Assembly (NCBI GenBank): GCA_963691705.1
Contig: OY829538.1
Span: 17,014,443-17,078,442 of the forward strand
DNA: 64,000 nucleotides
Direction of reading: 5' to 3'
Source: Viola odorata
Lineage: Eukaryota; Streptophyta; Magnoliopsida; Malpighiales; Violaceae
A program made the position numbers and the translations under genes. Of the stretch, positions 45,601-57,766 are shown one piece after another. Numbering within the stretch: position 1 is the stretch's first letter; each line of letters begins with the position of its first letter. The notes below the pieces were generated by a model. That model saw only the letters and a list, made by a program, of their open reading frames with translations. It searched no databases and had not been told where the DNA came from.

Positions 45601-45744
45601 ATTTAAAAATGTAAAAAATTACAACTTTTAAAAAACTATAAGGTTGATATTGTAAATTTTAAAAATGTATGGGCTGAAGTAGAAAATTTTAAAAACTATA
45701 ATATTTTTTTATAAAAAAATGATTATATTATAAATTATCATTAA

Positions 45745-45850
45745 AAGACAACCAACATTGATCGTGAACACGTGGTAAGAGATTTGTTCACCTTTAATTG
45801 AGGTCTCGAGTTTGAGTTTTAAGAATGAAAAAAATTATTCTGACCCGACA
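45745..45850 (+). mobile_element. Possible SINE of another family
   Basis: CACGTGGTAAGAGATTTG followed by GAGGTCTCGAGTTTGAG has the order and spacing of pol III A and B boxes. The end is unclear. Confidence 0.4.
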
Positions 45851-46689
45851 TTACTTGAACTGAATTACCTAATAGAAAAAAATATATCATTAAAATACAA
45901 TATATTAAATTCATAATCCACTTTATAAAGATGACATGCACTAATCTACCCCAAAACCGTATGGATCACGGCAAAGTGCATGCCCACACCTAAATTTGGA
46001 CTAGGGCTTGAGTTTAAACGAAAAAGTCTGCTTAAGCACAAATCCAGCCGAGCCGCTCGTGAGCAGCTCTAGTTACAAGACTGTTACAATGCCATAGGTT
46101 CACGGAATGTGCAAGCACCAACAAAAACCAAAAAGTGTCCAAAACCAGACTCATCAGTCCACCTAACCCCACGACAACCTGATCATATTCATGTCCAAGA
46201 ATGGATAGGATCCAAGGAATTTTCTGAATTTAGGAACTCACTCAATTATCTCCGGTAGGACCAGCTCCTAACTTTTACTATACTAATAATTCACAAATTT
46301 TACCACCTGCAAAATGATTTTGGTTGTGACGTATGAAAGAGAGACATCTTATTTTTATGTCATGTCCAAGGCTCAAACTAATTTTTAATATCAATGCACG
46401 ATGGACACCTACACGATACGTGTACGATTTACTATTTTTAATGCTTAGCTATTTTGGTTATAATTTTAAGCAATTTTTTATACTAAAAATATATTTAACG
46501 TAAACTATAATTGCTAAAACTATTAATAAGACTAAATATAATTTGATATTAACATTTCAATTGCATTTTACTTAGAAACATAGTTGAAATTCAATTTTTT
46601 CATAATGATTGTGAAAAAACTCCATTGAGAAGGGGTAATTTTTTTTGTCCTTTTCCTTATTTTTAGTTTTTCCAACTACTTTATTACAA

Positions 46690-46950
46690 AATAAATTTTA
46701 TTTATTAATTTAGTCATCATTTTAATAAATTTCCTATCAAATCTTTATATAATTAATTTAATCCATATATTTGTGAAAAAAATCAATTATATTTATTAAT
46801 GATTAATTTAGTTCTCATGTTCGTAAAAGACTTTCAATCAAACTCATAAATGATTAATTTACTCCCCATATTTGTATAAAAATTCAATTAAATCCTTAAT
46901 AATTAATTTAGGTTCCGTGTTCGTAAAAAAATGTAATAAATTTTAGGCCT
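46690..46950. repeat. Imperfect tandem repeat, about 60-bp unit
   Basis: About five units alternate AATTAATTTAGT(T/C), CATATTTGT or CATGTTCGT, then AAAAAAATCAATTA. Highly AT-rich. Confidence 0.6.
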
Positions 46951-47604
46951 TAAATGTTAGTACTAGTACATATATGTCTTGTTTGTGTCCTATGAATTTT
47001 ATTTTTCCAGTATCATGATATCAAAGCTCATCATATACTTTATTTGTCCTCTAAAAAATGACCCTCAAACCATTTTTACGAGAATTAAGGAAATTATTGA
47101 TTCATATTTTCGATATATGTCTAGCCAATTACTCTTAATGACTTTAGTAAATATACTCAATCAACATCAAACTTGATTTCCCAATACATGAGAAATGATG
47201 AAATTGACAATTATTCAAGGACAAGGAAAAGTGATATGTGAGTCATTCTTTGGAGTAGAGAGGGTGTAGTTTTTGGTGTCCGTATTACTGGTGTTTTATG
47301 GTTGTGTTCATGGTTTTAAATATCACTCGTTACGTTACATAACGCTTGATATGTAACGTAATTTTGACTATTTGTTACCGTTAATCTCGTTATATAATGT
47401 TTTGGCCCCGTTTTGCACGATATTGTCCGTTTTTGTTATTTTCCGTTATGGACCATTATAAGTTATGAGTTAATAAAAAACTTGTTAGGCCTACAAAATC
47501 ACACTTTTATAATTAAACACAAGTTATACTTTTAGATCCATAATAGTAAATATGGTCTCTCTGAAATAATGAATTAATGATAGATTGCTAACTGTAGTAT
47601 GGAC

Positions 47605-48624
47605 TGGTGTGATCCCAGCCCCATGACACTCGCACACCGCACAGTTAGGGCCAATCGAACCAAGAGGTCGAGCCAAGGACGTCATGAAGCATCCAGCGAG
47701 GTTAATACAACCTCTATACATGGATACGAGGCAAGAGTCGTTGCTGGATCAAGCCATTAGGCGAAGGATGACTTGGAGGGTGGCTTGGAGGCTCCTATCG
47801 CAAGGCTTCACGTCCATCCAAGCAAATTCATGAAAGAGAGGCTTCAATCAGGGATCCAAAGTAAATACAAGACCGATTGATGTCTTAGGAAAGTCATGGC
47901 TAAGTTTGGGGACAATCGCACAGATAGATTGTGAGATGGCTCGGGGTGACATTCTCGCACGCAAGTGTTCTACGCACAGACACAACAGGCGACTGTTTCC
48001 TAGCCAATTCGGTCGTATCAAAATCAAAAGCGTGCGATCGACCATATTTCATGAAATTCAAGATGTTACTGAGTCTGTGTCCAAGTTTGAGCCCAAACGC
48101 ACGAGCCATTTGAGAGATAGCCCGAAGCTACATTATCGTAGATAGAGTTCTAATCGGATACGGACTCTCGAACGCGTCAGTCAACGCTTCTTAAGCTATT
48201 TCGTGCCTGTTCGTCCCAGACCAGGAAAAGGAACCTTGTTCCCTATATTTGTGGGTGTTGGCAAGCGTTGGAACAACTTTCAGCCCAATCGGACGAGTGA
48301 ATTGGAAGATAACCTAAGTCGACATTATGGTTGTCAGTGTGAACGCCGAGCAGCTTGCGACTTGAAGATTGCGACCCATATTGAAGCCCAGCCATGCGAA
48401 GCTATCTTGAAGCTTCTGGAATGTATTTATTAATTAGTTGTTTAAGTTATTAGAGTTATTTCTTAGATAGAACTCTTACTTCTAGTCTACTTAGAACTTC
48501 TACTTCTACTCAGAATAGGTTTGTATCTTTTACTATTTAAGGAGCCGATTGTGCTCATAATAAAGCAGACTATTTTTATTCATATTGAGACTTTATCTTG
48601 GGAGTATTTACTCTGATCGTATCA
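47605..48624 (+). repeat. Solo LTR (1020 bp) inside the third hAT
   Basis: It starts TGGTGTGATCCC, ends CTGATCGTATCA and is flanked by TGGAC (47600-47604 and 48625-48629). The tandem copy at about 48893 preserves the empty site (TATGGACAAC), which proves the insertion. TTTCAGCCCAATCGGACGAG (about 48280) matches TTTCAGGCCAATCGGACGGG in the LTR of the young Ty3 element, so the families are related. Confidence 0.9.
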
Positions 48625-49060
48625 TGGACAATAATAAGGTTATGGAACGTTCAACCAAGATAGTCAAAGCTTTGATAGTTTTTCAAATCTCTCTTCATTT
48701 CCATATCCTCAACATGTGCCTACACCCGAAAATTTTCAACATTCACACTCTTACTATGAGGAGCAACAAAAAAAATAAAAGATCATCTACAAAATCACAC
48801 ATTTATAATTAAACTCAAGTTATACTTTTAGATCCATAATAGTAAATATGGCCTCTAAAATAATGAATTAATGATAGATTGCTAGTTGTAGTATGGACAA
48901 CAAAGTTATGGAACGTTCAACCAAGATAGTCAAAATTATGATAGTTTTTCAAATCTCTCTTCATTTCCATATTCTCAACATATGTCTACACCCGAAGATT
49001 TTCAACATTCACACTTTTACTATGAGGAGCAACAAAAAAATAGAAGATCATCTACTTACT
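48625..49060. repeat. Tandem duplication unit boundary in the third hAT
   Basis: Copy A is 47483-47604 plus 48625-48785, copy B is about 48786-49055. Both contain AAAATCACAC(A/T)TTTATAATTAAAC, then GTTATGGAACGTTCAACC, then CATTCACAC(T)CTTTACTATGAGGAG-like sequence. A few substitutions and an 4-base gap separate them. Confidence 0.8.
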
Positions 49061-49843
49061 TTCCATACTCTTCTTTTTACCCAACATCGACACAAAAACA
49101 AAGAGAACAAGATGGTGAAGATAATAGTAGTAATAATCATTACTATTATTATGATCCTCTTAGACATTCATTCTGAGAGTGAACAATGTATGTAGTATGT
49201 ATATTTTTCGTTATTTTAATTTGCAAAGTCTTTCCTAATAGAGATGATTGTGTGTGTAAAACTTAACTAAGAAATTTTTATTTTTTAATTAAAATTTGCT
49301 ATGCATACTTTATCATTTATTGACAAAAATTAATAATTTATATATTTATTTGATTAAAAATACTAATTATTTTCATACTAGTGAATTTTTTTTAGTATTT
49401 ACAAATTAATTATAGTCGCGATAATTGCGATCGTTATATTATACCATTATTTTTTGCGATTTTACGACCGTTATAATTTTCCTTACCGTTATTTAAAAAC
49501 ATGGTTGTGATCGTAAATTGTGACTATGAGGGAGAAAACTAACTGGAGAGAGCAGGGAGGGATGGAGAGACATAGATGCCTTTATAAAATACAGAGGTCC
49601 GCACTCGAGAAATGAGCAGGAGCAAGGTATAGACACCAGTCACACCACAACTTGGTCTCTCTTGGAAATATTGGACAGCGGCAAAGAAGATTGAATATAA
49701 TAAACAAGTTCCAAGAAGTTCTCTCCTCCTTTTCCTTATCTTTCTTCAACAAAATTACAAAAATTAGTAGTATAAGAGAAAAAATACAGTGGTAAAGCAC
49801 AAGTCCCTCCCACAAATGGTTTTTTGTTCCTGATAATTATTCT

Positions 49844-51836
49844 TTGGGCTCGTCGGAGATTTGTGTTCCAGAAAGGAGATTAGTGGAAGACAAGATGCGG
49901 AGCATGGCGAGCTCCGCCCCCAACAGAGGGATTGCTGCCATTGTTGGGGTCGGGCCAAACCTTGGACGGTCCATTGCCCGCAAATTCGCCCACGAAGGCT
50001 ACACTGTTGCTATTCTTGCCCGGGATTTAGGTAACTCTCCCTCCCACTTTTATAAACATGGATAGGAGCATTTCGTAGCACAATTTTTCTTGAATATTAT
50101 GAGAATTTAGCCTTTATCCTTCATACCCATTTATGTTTTTGGCTCGACCATTCGTGGGTGTGCATGTTATGTTCTAAAGGTCAAATCTTTAGTGAAAAAG
50201 AAGAGATTGTTAGAGCAATATTTGCTATTTAGAGGCAATTATTCTAGGAAATGAGGGAGAAGAATTTATATTGACACAATCATTTATCAGTAGTGTTCAT
50301 GTTCTGTTCTGAAGGTGAAATCTTTAGGAAAACAAAGGAGATTTTGAGAGCAATATTTACTATTTAGAGACAATTAGGAACTGAGGTGAAGAATTGATAT
50401 TGAGTTTTCTGTTATCCTTTTTGGTTGCAGGTAAGTTGTCAAGATTTGCAGATGAGATAGCTAGGGAAGAGAAGGCTCAAGTGTTTGCAATCAGAATTGA
50501 TTGCTCGGATTCAAGAAGTACAAGGGAAGCATTTGAAGGAGTTCTTTCTCTTGGGTTTGTAGAAATTCTAGTTTACAACGCCTACCAGCCAGTATCTAGG
50601 CATCCCACCCACTTCACTGAAATACCCATTCATGCTTTTGAGAAATCTCTTGCTGTCTCCTCTGTTGGTGCCTTCCATTGTGCTCAAGAAGTAAGAAATA
50701 CTATCTGCTATCAAGATCCAATCTTTATTAGTACATTTCTTGGTAAAAAGAATATGTACTGATTGATAATTTTGTCAATTTGAATTTGGGTTTGATTCGT
50801 GATTGTTAGGTTCTTCCTGGCATGGTGGAAAGAGGGAAAGGGACAATTCTATTCACTGGATGCTCAGCTTCTCTCAATGCCATTGCTGGATTCTCTGAGC
50901 TATGTAAGAAAAGAAAAAAATTCTAAACTGAATCTCAAATTGAATCTTTAAAGAAAGATGCCATCTTTTTTTGGTGATGCCTAGCTAAAGTATATGCCAA
51001 TTTGTTTCTTTCCTTTTTCTGGTAAAAAACAGGCTGTGGAAAGTTTGCTTTGAGAGCTCTCTCACAATGTCTGTCTAGGGAATTTCAACCTCTTGGAGTT
51101 CATGTTGCGCATGTTATCGTGGACGGCGTGGTCGGCCCACCTAGGTTAGTATGCTCATGTTCATCCACATCTTTTGCTTTTCTTCTTTTGAATAGAATCC
51201 ATTCCGCATACATAATCTGGAATTAATAGTGTACTGATTTGATCAGTGAAGTTGTTCAACTGACTAACTATTGTTGCGAATGAGCTCTGATGAATAAATA
51301 AAGCCCTTAATTCAACAGAAAATAGACAGTAAGAGTATGAATTCACCAAGTTACTCGAGATTGAGATTCGAATATTGGTTCGAATCCGAGTATTTACTAC
51401 TTCCGTTACTCATATTTTGTGAGGACATATGTGTGGTTACATGATATTGCAGAATATAGGGACAATTCTGTTTGGTACTTTTAGCTCTCCAAAAGTTTCA
51501 AGATAATGATCACCAAGTGACAGTGGTGCCATCCAAAGAGGAAAAACAAGTTCCTAAAGGAAACTCTAGATTGAATTTTTGCAAAGGGGTCACTGAAAAG
51601 TGAAGAATGATGAGCAATTAATGGAAAGGATTAGATTTGGGATTTGCAGGGGACCATCAAGCTCACTAAGGACAGCAGTTGGGGAACAAAAACAACAATG
51701 TATGGTTGGAGGTGGAGGGACAATGGACCCAGACGCGGTGGCTCAAACCTACTGGCACTTGCATGTTCAAGACCGCACCGCCTGGACCCAGGAGATAGAT
51801 GTTCGCCCTTCTAACTCCAACACCAGATTCTATTGA
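49844..51836 (+). CDS. Short-chain dehydrogenase/reductase, plant-type (5 exons, 279 aa)
   Basis: Exons: 49844-50030, 50431-50690, 50810-50903, 51033-51144, 51650-51836. The sum is 840 bases and all joins keep frame. The protein has a Rossmann nucleotide-binding start AAIVGVGPNLGRSIARKFA, then AILARD. Further motifs are VYNAYQP at the NAG position, GTILFTGCSAS on strand 5, and CCGKFALRALSQCLSREF carrying the active-site Lys. The end YWHLHVQDRTAWTQEIDVRP is typical of a conserved plant group whose substrate I do not know. The Tyr expected four residues before that Lys is Leu (SELCCGK), so a classical Tyr-Lys mechanism is doubtful. Starts at codons 18 and 21 are possible; the first ATG gives a short extra N-terminus. 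Last intron is about 505 bases. Confidence 0.9.
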
Positions 51837-52311
51837 TTTTTCAGCTAGCCATCCACTTCTACCTATCATCAATCTATCATGCTTTATCCCAATGCTAAAT
51901 TGGCTCTTTGGGGTACTTCTCTGTTTCTGTCCTGCACTATTCTATTTGAGAATTTAGCAAGTATAATCTGGCTCAAACTATATCAGTTAGCCCACTGTAC
52001 ATCTTAAGCTATAACCATTCTTCATGGAGCAACATTATTGGAGGCTAATTGATATGACTTTGAGTCGGGCATGAAATATGAATTCTCCCATCTAGTATTA
52101 TGTTTCCGTGATCTTTTTTTTATCAAGACTATCCGATTTCTAATCACTATATTGAGTACCGACTATTTCGAACACGAGCTGAACAGAACTTAAAAGGCGA
52201 CAAAGCTTTGTTTTGTAAGTTTTAACATAATTATATACTCTAATTTGAAACTTTGTGGGTTTTCGGTCATCTTTTCAATTTATGATTTGAATTCGATATT
52301 AAATGTATATG
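51837..52311. other. 3' flank of the SDR gene, no gene seen
   Basis: The first 100-200 bases are probably 3' UTR. The rest is unremarkable AT-rich DNA. Confidence 0.5.
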
Positions 52312-52703
52312 TAACACCTTATATTATCCCATATAATTTTTCGTCCCATACCTCTCCGTGAAACGCAGACTGTCGTTGAATAAAAAAAACAGAAATGATA
52401 GAACATAAAATAAAAAACGAAGAAGTCCCCGATTCTCCCTTCCATGGTTTCCTTCTCGGCCAATCTGTCATTTCCCTCGCCGCCACCCATCTCTCTCCTG
52501 GCCACAGCGCACTAAATTTCAAAAATTGTTAAGCACTCCCCACTAAAGTCAGCCTGCACTAAATGATTAAAAATTTAATGGCCCACTAACTCCATGTGTA
52601 AAAAATATTTTTTTATTTAATACTAACTGTTACGCCAACGTTTTACGGAGAGGTATGGACGAAAGATTATATGGTGTAAAGAAAATTATAATATAGAGTG
52701 TTA
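52312..52703. mobile_element. MITE with about 55-bp inverted ends
   Basis: Left TAACACCTTATATTAT, then TTTTTCGTCCCATACCTCTC and CGTGAAACG. The right end in reverse is TAACACTCTATATTAT, then CTTTCGTCCATACCTCTCCG and TAAAACG. Its right tip supplies the TTA used by the Harbinger element next to it. Confidence 0.75.
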
Positions 52704-53921
52704 GGGTGCGTTTATGAACGGAAAATTTTCTGTTTTTTTTCCTCTATTTTTCTAAAATATTTCTGATTTTAGAAAACATTTGAAAATTAAAAATTGTGTT
52801 CACATAGTATTAAATGTGAAAATTTTCAACTTTAGAAAATTCGAACATTTTCAGCTTTAGAAAATTTTCACCTAATACCTAACAACTATTTGTTCTTTTT
52901 TCGAAAAAACGAAAACTACTAATTTTGTTCAATCAATTTGATTTTAATTAAAAAAGCATGCTATCATTTATTTCTTTTTTAGAAGATTAATAAACTAAAC
53001 AATAACCCATTTTAATTTGTGTAGTGCACAAAAAGCTAGAGGTATTTGTCTTTGATGACGAAGAGAATAATTTGGAATGAACTTTAAAATTAGAAATCTA
53101 GCCTTCAAGATGCCAAAAGCCCTTTTAATCACATTTCTCAACGACGAATGTCAATAGTTAAACAATGCATATTTTCTTGCTATCCTTCCTCGTCCACGAA
53201 AATTATTTAATACAACAGAGGTGAGGTGAGATTCAATTTATGACTCTAATGATATTTTTGTTACGAGTAAGATAATTAATGAGTTACATGTCTATTATAT
53301 GATGTACACAGTACGAATATAATTAATTTTAAGTTAATAAGTCCATGGATAATTGTGATTCAATTACCTAATAATATGAAACAAAAATAAATTACTAAAA
53401 AAAGTTATTTCCAAATATATAATTGTTTGAATGGAAAGAAATCCCATGAATATACTGATTCGTTTTGTGTAAAGTCATTTGAATTCTGAGTCATACTAAG
53501 CTAATACCTCCTGCATATAAACATCATTAGACCAAAAGTTGCAAACAAGAAAAATATAAAATGAGAAGGCGCAGGAGAGGACGCCGAAGAAGACGTCGGA
53601 AAGGATGTTGTGGTGGCGGTGGAGAGTCAGTGGAGGAGGAGTGGATGAAAAGAAAAGAAAAGGATGAAGAAAAGTGTGAACATGTTTAGTAGAGCAAGAG
53701 TTATAAAAAAAATTAGAAAAATGGTTTTGGAAAAATTGGAAAACTCCATTTTATGCGTTTCTAACTTTCAGTGTTAATTTAGAAAATTTTCTATTTTATA
53801 GATTTTTCTGAGATTTTTCCATTTTGGAAAAAGTTGTTAAGTAAACAACAATTTCCGAAATATCTCTAGTTTTCTGAAAATCAGAACTTTTTCCAGAAAA
53901 TTCTCCGTTTGTAAACAACCC
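52704..53921 (-). mobile_element. PIF/Harbinger element (1.2 kb), deleted transposase
   Basis: Ends GGGTGCGTTTATGAACGGA and, reversed, GGGTTGTTTACAAACGGAG, with the 3-bp duplication TTA (52701-52703 and 53922-53924), the Harbinger hallmark. The minus strand keeps part of the transposase. The tips continue similar for about 70 bases (GAAAATTTTCTG). Confidence 0.85.
53050..53215 (-). pseudogene. Harbinger transposase remnant
   Basis: Minus-strand reading gives HSSLRNVIKRAFGILKARF, the well-known C-terminal motif of plant Harbinger nucleases (usually ...LRNVIERCFGVLKARFPIL). Upstream, FRGRGRIARKYALFNY is a decayed form of the preceding segment, with a stop before HSSL. Catalytic Asp/Glu residues cannot be traced. 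Confidence 0.75.
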
Positions 53922-53924
53922 TTA

Positions 53925-55267
53925 GATGTTCAAATCAATAGTAGGGAGTGGTAGGTGCTCAGCTAAATATACTCTCTCCATCCAAATTTCATCAAATTTT
54001 TCTATCCAAACTTTTTCTAAATTAGTCATTCATTCTTGACTATACAACCTTTATCCTTTCATAAATAGATATCACATGGGATTGATATGGCTTACTTCAG
54101 TAATTTGTTCGTCCAACTATGAGAATTATTATTCCGATTAAAACGAAAAGTTTTTTTTAGCTTTGTGCCTAAGTATCAGATTAATCACAACTTTTAAAAT
54201 GATTTTTAATACTAAATAATTATCTTTGTTCTATTTTAAATAAATTAGTTCATCTCTTTTTTATATTAAATAAATTAATCATAAATCACTTAGAGAATTA
54301 CAAAAGAATAATAATTTAAAAATATTTTTATTTAAAAAGAAAGAGTGGGAGCAGTTAATTGGCATGAGGTAGTCACGAATTTGCAGTCAAAGGGAGGCAA
54401 AGAGGGGACAAAGGTGATACGATCATAGATGAGCCGAGCAACGGAGAAGATACCGCTAAGCACACTAACGGCATACTGCTAACAACATTAAAGGCTTTGG
54501 GGATGGATATATCAAAAGGTTGCATGGATGAGCAATTGACTTCGTGTTCTGATTTAGGACACACAAGTCACAACCCCAAGTGTACTTTTTAACAACATTC
54601 TGAACCTTTCCTCCTCCTTTTCGGTGCTTTATGCAGTGTGGCCACTTGTCTAGCCGGGTTGCATAAGATCCCCACTACAAAAAAAACCTACTTAAGTATA
54701 TAAAATTGTAGAGCAACTAATTACGCATATGTCCAAATAAGTTACGTACATAATAGGTAAGAAATGAGATTTATTGGCTTCAAGCCCTCTCTTATAACAA
54801 CAAGGTTTCCAAATTCCCACAACCAGAAATCGAAAGTTATCAACTTTTTGGACCATAAAGCGCCCGATAGCAAAGAACGCACCGTTCAGGCTGTTGCTTC
54901 AGAGCCACCTCACGCATTGCTGACAGCAAGTTGCAGTTTTAAAGCACTAGAATTTGCCACATTCATTACCAAGACTAGGATGTGATAATATATATAATCC
55001 GGAGAGAATTACCCCAAGGGAATACTTCCTATGATGTCAGGATTATATCATTATAGGACACAAAACTGGTGGAGGCATTTCCCAACCATCAATTTACATC
55101 ATTTCATATCACAACTCACAAGCCATGACTCAGTTTTCATATCACAAATTATGACCTCTAACCAATAATGAAAGCTCCGGGTATTCTGTTTGTTTGTCTT
55201 CGTCATTTGAGGGAATTGACAGCAGCCCGTAAGGAGTGATTCACCTGCTTGAAGTGGCTCACACGTC
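53925..55267. other. Intergenic region, no gene supported
   Basis: ATACTCTCTCCATCCAAATT (about 53968) looks like one end of a Stowaway MITE, but no partner is found. The remainder up to the 3' end of the minus-strand gene at 55268 is AT-rich; about 100-250 bases next to that gene are probably its 3' UTR. Confidence 0.45.
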
Positions 55268-57766
55268 TCATTTCATACTGTACCTAGGATTTGAGTAGTC
55301 ATGGGGTGTTACATTTCTATGATTAAATACGTCATTTTGTGAAGCAGGCATAACTGTGGTGCTGGCATAATAATGCCTAAAGGGCGGAAGTGACACCGTA
55401 GGGAAAGTGGAGTCGACACCATGACCCAAAAAGTTGGATGGAATGACATTCACGTGCGAAAGTTCCGGTCGTGACAGGTAAGGATGCTGTCTCGTGTATG
55501 ACTGAAGAGTTGGGACCATGTGGACACTAGCATGCTCACGTTCCCACTGTCTACCAGAAGATTTAGAACTATCTAGCCTTTCAGTTGCGTTGAGATTCAG
55601 CTGCCTTGATGAGACCACCGGGCAATGATTCATCCAATTTTCCTTTTGCCAATACGTGTCTCTTCCACGTACATCAACCTGCTTCCGCTTTTCTAGTTCA
55701 GCTGTCCTCCTTGTTTGAGAAGGTCTCGTGCGATCCAAACATTTGTGATGTTTCAAATCTGCCAAAACAATGGCAGAGCTTTTCTTGATGAGCATCAAGT
55801 GACAATCTCCAAATAAAACGAGGAAAGTTCAAAAACAATTTATGCATACCTTTTTTCGCAGGGAAATTTTTCTTCGACTTCTTCATTCCTCTCATAGATC
55901 TTGCTGCTGCACCTCGTTTGTGTTTCTCATCAAGGACATTTAGTCTCTCAGCTTCTCTATCCCAACGCTAAGAGGTGACAAATGCAGCAAATAAGGATAC
56001 AAAAATATCAATGTGATAACACCAGAGAAGACTCTCTTGAACTTGCATAGGCTGTTTACCTGTCTGAAAATTCTCATTTTGTAAAGGTTTCGGCCCTTCA
56101 CAAGCAAAGGAAACAGTGTAGGCAGTTTCTTTACCCCTTTGCTCCAAAATACTTCAATCTTTCAAGTGACAAATGATGAATCCAATAGAAGAATCAGTAT
56201 AAGAACACACATCCACAGCAATCAATGTATGTGCAGATCAGTAATGCTTGTGCATAAATCTCTTAGCTATCCAACATATGGGACCATTGGATACCCAAAT
56301 AGACCTAAAAATCATCACCAGTCTTAGACTTACTGTGAATGTATGTTGTTGTTTGGCTGAGCCATAGCTTTCCTTAACAACCCTGCCTGCCACGGTTCTC
56401 CTCCCAAGAAGCTTCCCATGTCTTGTTACTTTATTAAACCTGTAATGAATCAATCAAATCCTAAATTTTCAAAGAAAATCAAGAACCTAAAATAAACACC
56501 AAAGAGCTTAAGAACATTTATAGAACAAAAAATGGTACAGCAACACCAAAGAGGTTAGGAGCAACTACATATAAGAAATGGTATAGCAAGGTACCTCTCA
56601 TGAACTTTCTGTGTGAACAGGACAACATCTCCTTTACATACATCACCTGCTCCAAGTTAAAAAGAGAGGGAAAAAAAGGATTTCAATTCATCTCCACTGC
56701 TAAAACATACAAAAGGAAAATACACAAGAACACAGTTTACCTGTACAATTAATGGCAAACGATGATCTCGGATAGATTCTCTCACCAATTCCATCTTTAA
56801 TCCTGACTTGAAAAAGAGAATACGTAAAAGTTAAAAACCACCCAAAAGTGTGGCTTGAAACTACAAAACAACACTGAAACAGGCAATATAATGTTAACGA
56901 ATGCGTAAATAACAGCACAAGGAATATGAGCTTCTTTGCATTTCATCCTGTATACTTATCAATAAAAGGGCTGCACGAGAAATAATGGTTTTAGATGATT
57001 AAAAGTACACTAACATCTGCCAATGCTCCCAACTAAATTCACATCTCAAAGAGCAGAAGAATGTTAAGAAACAACCACAATAACACTCTACTACAACAGC
57101 CAAAACAAGCTCACATACGACTTTGGCACACATCAGCTAGCATATAGCAATTGCACAACCTTGCACTCAATTTGACTGCAATTTTAACAACAAAGCTTCC
57201 AAAATTTCTAGACAGAAAATTACCTACAGTGCTCCTTAATCCTCTGTATACAAATGCCCTTAGTCCCTGTTAACCTGAGTCCATACCGGCGCAAGTAGGC
57301 CTTGTAATGCTTCAAACGTAAAGCTTCTAAATCCTTCCCTTCTGCACGCCAACGCGCAACACAAAAGTCAATGGACTCCGTATTGTTCATGCAATAAATG
57401 AAACATTATTTTGCAAATACAAGCAGCAGACTCCGAAAATATTCACCTTGGAGGTAACAAATTACTCTATTGCATAAAGACTCCTCATCGTCGCCATCCT
57501 CCTCGCCGTCGTCGTGGTCACCGTCGCTGGAGTCTTGGCTGATAATGATGGAAAGGAATCAATAGCGACATATAAAATGAAACAGTTGCGGAATAGGATG
57601 ATGAGTGCAGCGAAAAGGACAGGGGAAAGCAAAAAAGAGACCTGATTTCTTCGAATTCTTCGTCTCTACTATCAAAATCTTCATATTCAGATTCACTTTC
57701 ATCTTCCGATGAAGATGATGAAATGATCAAAACGACTTTGCGCTTGCGCTTCTCTCTATCAGCCAT
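55268..57766 (-). CDS. SAP-domain protein, CCCH zinc finger protein 62-like (9 exons, 420 aa)
   Basis: Exons: 57642-57766, 57447-57538, 57224-57341, 56741-56802, 56595-56646, 56334-56439, 56060-56158, 55850-55967, 55268-55758 (1263 bases, all in frame). The start MADREKRKRKVVLI is followed by an acidic Ser/Glu/Asp tract (about 17-70). A SAP-like helix pair, LRLKHYKAYLRRYGLRLTG (about 78-97), is a DNA/chromatin-binding motif. A conserved block follows: YPRSSFAINCTGDVCKGDVV, VTRHGKLLGRRTVAGRVVKE, QQHTFTIEVFWSKGVKKL. I recognise this as the plant family named after C3H62; its biochemical role is not known to me. No C-x-C-x-C-x-H cluster is visible in the last exon, so the zinc finger may be missing here or in this branch. 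Basic tracts suggest nuclear location. Confidence 0.8.

Larger units (their letters stand above)
44473..47299. other. AT-rich intergenic region with SINE relics
   Basis: No gene is supported. It holds two SINE-like sequences (45482-45600 and about 45745-45850), an (ATT)n microsatellite (45484-45506), and an imperfect tandem repeat of about 60-bp units (46690-46950) built on AATTAATTTAGTTC..ATGTTCGTAAAA. Confidence 0.6.
47308..49502. mobile_element. Third hAT element with internal duplication and solo LTR
   Basis: The left end TCATGGTTTTAAATA and the right end (reversed) ATGTTTTTAAATAACG are imperfect inverted repeats. The flanks are 8-bp duplications with one change: GGTTGTGT (47300-47307) and GGTTGTGA (49503-49510). 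Inside, a segment of about 290 bases occurs twice in tandem; the first copy is split by a solo LTR. A low-complexity frame ending QREQDGEDNSSNNHYYYYDP and LRHSF (about 48982-49176) resembles the tail of a decayed hAT transposase, not provable from this piece. Confidence 0.75.
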
